Assembly (NCBI GenBank): GCA_963805705.1 | Contig: CAWDVH010000001.1 | Span: 2,294,001 to 2,358,000 of the forward strand | DNA from: CAWDVH01 sp963805705 | GTDB lineage: Bacteria; Actinomycetota; Actinomycetes; Streptosporangiales; Streptosporangiaceae | Length of the DNA stretch: 64,000 nucleotides | Direction of reading: 5' to 3' | Part shown: one piece after another, positions 62,120-64,000 of the stretch | Position numbering within the stretch: the stretch's first letter is position 1 | Layout: every line of letters begins with the position of its first letter | Notes under the pieces: model-generated | Told to the model about the DNA's origin: nothing | Database searches by the model: none | What the model saw: the letters and a program-made list of their open reading frames with translations, nothing else | Position numbers and translations under genes: made by a program

Positions 62120-63503
62120 GGACGTTCAGCCCCGCCGGGTCAGACGTCAGGTAGGACGCGAAGCGGCCGGCCGGGTCGCGCTCCGAGCGGATCTCGCCGA
62201 GGCGGCGGTACGCGTCGTCCGACAGGAACCGGTCCTGCCGGCGGGTGAAGTCGGTGTCGCCGAGGTAGGCGCCGGTGCCGTGAGCGGCCAGCGCGGCCGT
62301 CCGGCCGTGGACCCAGTCGAGGTACCGTGCGTCGTCCGCCGGGTCGGTGTAGATCGCGTACGTCGCGACGTACACGTCCGCCTCCACCGAGAACGCCATG
62401 TCGCGCGCGTCGCGGCGCGGCGCCCACCCGTACCAGATGGAGAACGAGTGCTCGGTGTCCAGCTCGCTCCACAGTGCGAGCAGCAGCGGGGCCAGGACGC
62501 GGGCCGGCGCGTCGCTCCAGGTGCAGTCGACGGCGTACCGGTAGCCCTCGGGGTTCTGCGCCGTCTGGGCCAGGTTCTCCTCGAGCACGCTGGTCCGGTC
62601 CCGGACGTGCCCGAGCTCACGGCCGAGCAGGGGGCCGTGCTGGAGCGGTGCGAGCAGAGCGAGCGCGTCGGCGTCGGCGTCGGCCATCACCGTCGTGTGC
62701 AGGAGCAGGACCGTCCCGCCCGGCCGGGACGCGCCGGCGTGCAACGGCACGTCGGGCAGGCGGGTGGCCGCGACAACGGGCTCGACGCGCCGGTCGAGCC
62801 CGGGCAGGACGCCGTGCAGCCAGGCGAGCAGCTCCACCGTGTCGTCGAGGCGGAACGTCCAGGTGTCGTGCCACATCACGCGCGGTGCCTCGTAGGTCTG
62901 CAGCTGGAACCGCGTGACGATCCCCGGGAAGCCAGGGCCGGCGCCGCGCGCCGCCCACAGCAGGTCGGGGTTCTCGGTGGCGTCCGCGTGAACGAGCCGG
63001 CCATCGGCCGTCACGACGTCGAGCCCGACCACGCTCTCGCATGCCCATCCGCGCGCCCGCCCGTTCCAGCCCTGTCCGCCCTGCAGCAGGTAGCCGCCGA
63101 GGCCGACCGATGCGCAGTGGCCAGCGGGGAACGCCCGGCCCCGGTCGGCGAGGAACGGCGCGAGCTCAAGGCCGCCCTTGACCGCCGGCCGCACGGAAAC
63201 GATCCCGGTCGCCGGCTCATACGTGATGTCGCGCAGGCCGCCCAGGTCGACCAGCAGGGCATCGTCGCGCAGGCTCCACGCCGCCCACGAGTGCCCGCCG
63301 GAGCGCACGGTGACCGTCCACCCGCGCTCGGCGGCCAGCCTGACGCCCTCGATCACGTCGTCGTCGTCCTGCGCGAGCAGCACCCCGGCGGGGAGCCGGT
63401 CCGGGCGGCGCGCGTTGAAGATGCCGCTGACGCGGGCTTGCTCGTACCCGGGGTCGCCGCGCAGGAGCAGGCGGCCGGCCAGCCTGCGGCGCGGCGTGGT
63501 CAT
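62112..63503 (-). CDS. FAD-linked oxidase (berberine-bridge/BBE-type)
   Basis: 463 residues from ATG 63503, which overlaps the SDR stop. PP-loop FAD domain: FNARRPDRLPAGVLLAQDDDDVIEGVRLA, then VTVRSGGHSWAAWSLRDDALLVDL with the His that commonly binds FAD covalently, GHCASVGLGGYLLQGGQGWNGRARGWACE (second attachment region has no Cys) and DLLWAARGAGPGFPGIVTRF. A BBE-type C-terminus is suggested by the final R-x-G-E-I-R-S-E-R-D-P-A-G-R-F pattern. It oxidises an alcohol or sugar-type substrate; identity unknown. It sits between an SDR and a VOC protein, a likely small catabolic pathway. Confidence 0.9.
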   Translation of the reverse strand: MTTPRRRLAGRLLLRGDPGYEQARVSGIFNARRPDRLPAGVLLAQDDDDVIEGVRLAAERGWTVTVRSGGHSWAAWSLRDDALLVDLGGLRDITYEPATGIVSVRPAVKGGLELAPFLADRGRAFPAGHCASVGLGGYLLQGGQGWNGRARGWACESVVGLDVVTADGRLVHADATENPDLLWAARGAGPGFPGIVTRFQLQTYEAPRVMWHDTWTFRLDDTVELLAWLHGVLPGLDRRVEPVVAATRLPDVPLHAGASRPGGTVLLLHTTVMADADADALALLAPLQHGPLLGRELGHVRDRTSVLEENLAQTAQNPEGYRYAVDCTWSDAPARVLAPLLLALWSELDTEHSFSIWYGWAPRRDARDMAFSVEADVYVATYAIYTDPADDARYLDWVHGRTAALAAHGTGAYLGDTDFTRRQDRFLSDDAYRRLGEIRSERDPAGRFASYLTSDPAGLNVHG

Positions 63504-64000
63504 CCCACCGCCGCCGCGCCACCGTCGACGGGAATGTTCGCGCCGCTCACGTGGGACGACTCGTCCGAGCACAGGAAGAGGATCGCGTGAGCGACATCCT
63601 CCGGCTGCCCCCACCGGCCCAGCGGCGAGCGCGCGGCGATGCTCGCGGCGGGTCCCTCGGGGTCTTGGAGCAGCGGTGTCGTGTGCGGTGTCTGCGTCAT
63701 CGCGGGGCTGACGGCGTTGACGCGGATGCCGTGCGGGCCGCCCTCGACGACCAGCTGGTAGGTCAGCGCGAGGACGCCGCCCTTGGCGGCACCGTGCGCG
63801 TTCTGCGGCATGAAGAACGCACCGCGCGAGGCCGAGATGGACGCGACGTTGACGATCGATCCGCCTCCGCCAGCGATGAGATACGGCCAGGCGGCGCGCG
63901 TGACGAGGAAGACGATGTCCAGCTCGTTGCGGATCGTGAACGACCAGTCGGCGAAGGAGAGCCGGTCGATGGGGCCGAACCGGATCGCCGACGCGTTGTT
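63500..64000 (-). CDS. SDR-family oxidoreductase, partial at right edge
   Basis: The 5' part lies beyond the window. Visible (166 codons): the NAG-to-helix-5 region ASAIRFGPIDRLSFADWSFT, GGGGSIVNVASISASRGAFF with the catalytic Ser, MPQNAHGAAKGGVLALTYQL, RVNAVSPAMTQTPHT and the C-terminal LCSDESSHVSGANIPVDGG. The position normally held by the catalytic Tyr (Y-x3-K) is His (H-G-A-A-K), as seen in some SDR subfamilies. The TGA overlaps the flavoprotein ATG (ATGA). First visible gene of the SDR-flavoprotein-VOC operon. Confidence 0.88.
   Translation of the reverse strand, partial: NNASAIRFGPIDRLSFADWSFTIRNELDIVFLVTRAAWPYLIAGGGGSIVNVASISASRGAFFMPQNAHGAAKGGVLALTYQLVVEGGPHGIRVNAVSPAMTQTPHTTPLLQDPEGPAASIAARSPLGRWGQPEDVAHAILFLCSDESSHVSGANIPVDGGAAAVG

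Noticed and set aside
62112..63614. Start at 63614 for the FAD-linked oxidase
   Set aside because: The extra 37 codons overlap the SDR coding end; ATG 63503 with ATGA coupling is the natural start.

Overview
The window is about 70% G+C and reads as a chromosome segment of a high-GC actinomycete. The evidence for that is a DUF574-type methyltransferase, a DUF2630 protein, BTAD/SARP remnants, MalT-like LuxR regulators, a CU044_2847/Trypco-type protein, frequent GTG and TTG starts, and the backbone order serA-leuB-ilvE ... FAH-gltX-tRNA-Gln-tRNA-Glu. The family pattern would fit Streptosporangiales or a relative, but I cannot fix the taxon.

Layout. 1-8 kb: methyltransferase, a c-di-GMP synthesis/turnover gene, then the amino-acid backbone serA, leuB, ilvE. 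8-24 kb: an accessory metabolic block of threonine synthase, an MFS carrier, a flavin oxidoreductase, and a long minus-strand nitrogen-catabolism cluster (codB, codA, deacetylase/allantoinase-like hydrolase, amino-acid permease, two SDRs, agmatinase, Fe-alcohol dehydrogenase). A PucR-type regulator is divergent from codB. 24-27.6 kb: the backbone resumes with an FAH-family hydrolase, gltX and two tRNAs.

27.6-39 kb is an accessory island. It holds a two-gene predicted conflict system (Trypco1-like protein plus a 1644-residue trypsin-like protease/CHAT/P-loop NTPase/TPR protein), AT-richer stretches without genes, and two nested insertion sequences that destroyed a GntR-type regulator. 39-47.3 kb is a MalT-like LuxR locus. 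Its three neighbouring transcription units share one strikingly constant promoter architecture, which I regard as the most informative new signal in the window. It controls an oxidoreductase/hydrolase operon, a small YEIRVQG-type protein and a membrane-protein/sensor-kinase operon. 47.7-55.6 kb: a Phd/VapC toxin-antitoxin pair, a patatin with an altered catalytic motif, a Nudix hydrolase, a large Asp-box propeller/ASH-repeat protein and a universal stress protein. 55.8-60.1 kb is a second, paralogous LuxR + YEIRVQG + DUF4386 locus. 60.2-64 kb: an MFS carrier and a translationally coupled SDR/flavoprotein/VOC operon that runs off the right edge.

Several genes, including the essential gltX, are broken by single-base indels that all fall in short G or C runs. 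That pattern points to consensus sequencing errors rather than biology, and such genes are annotated here as if repaired.
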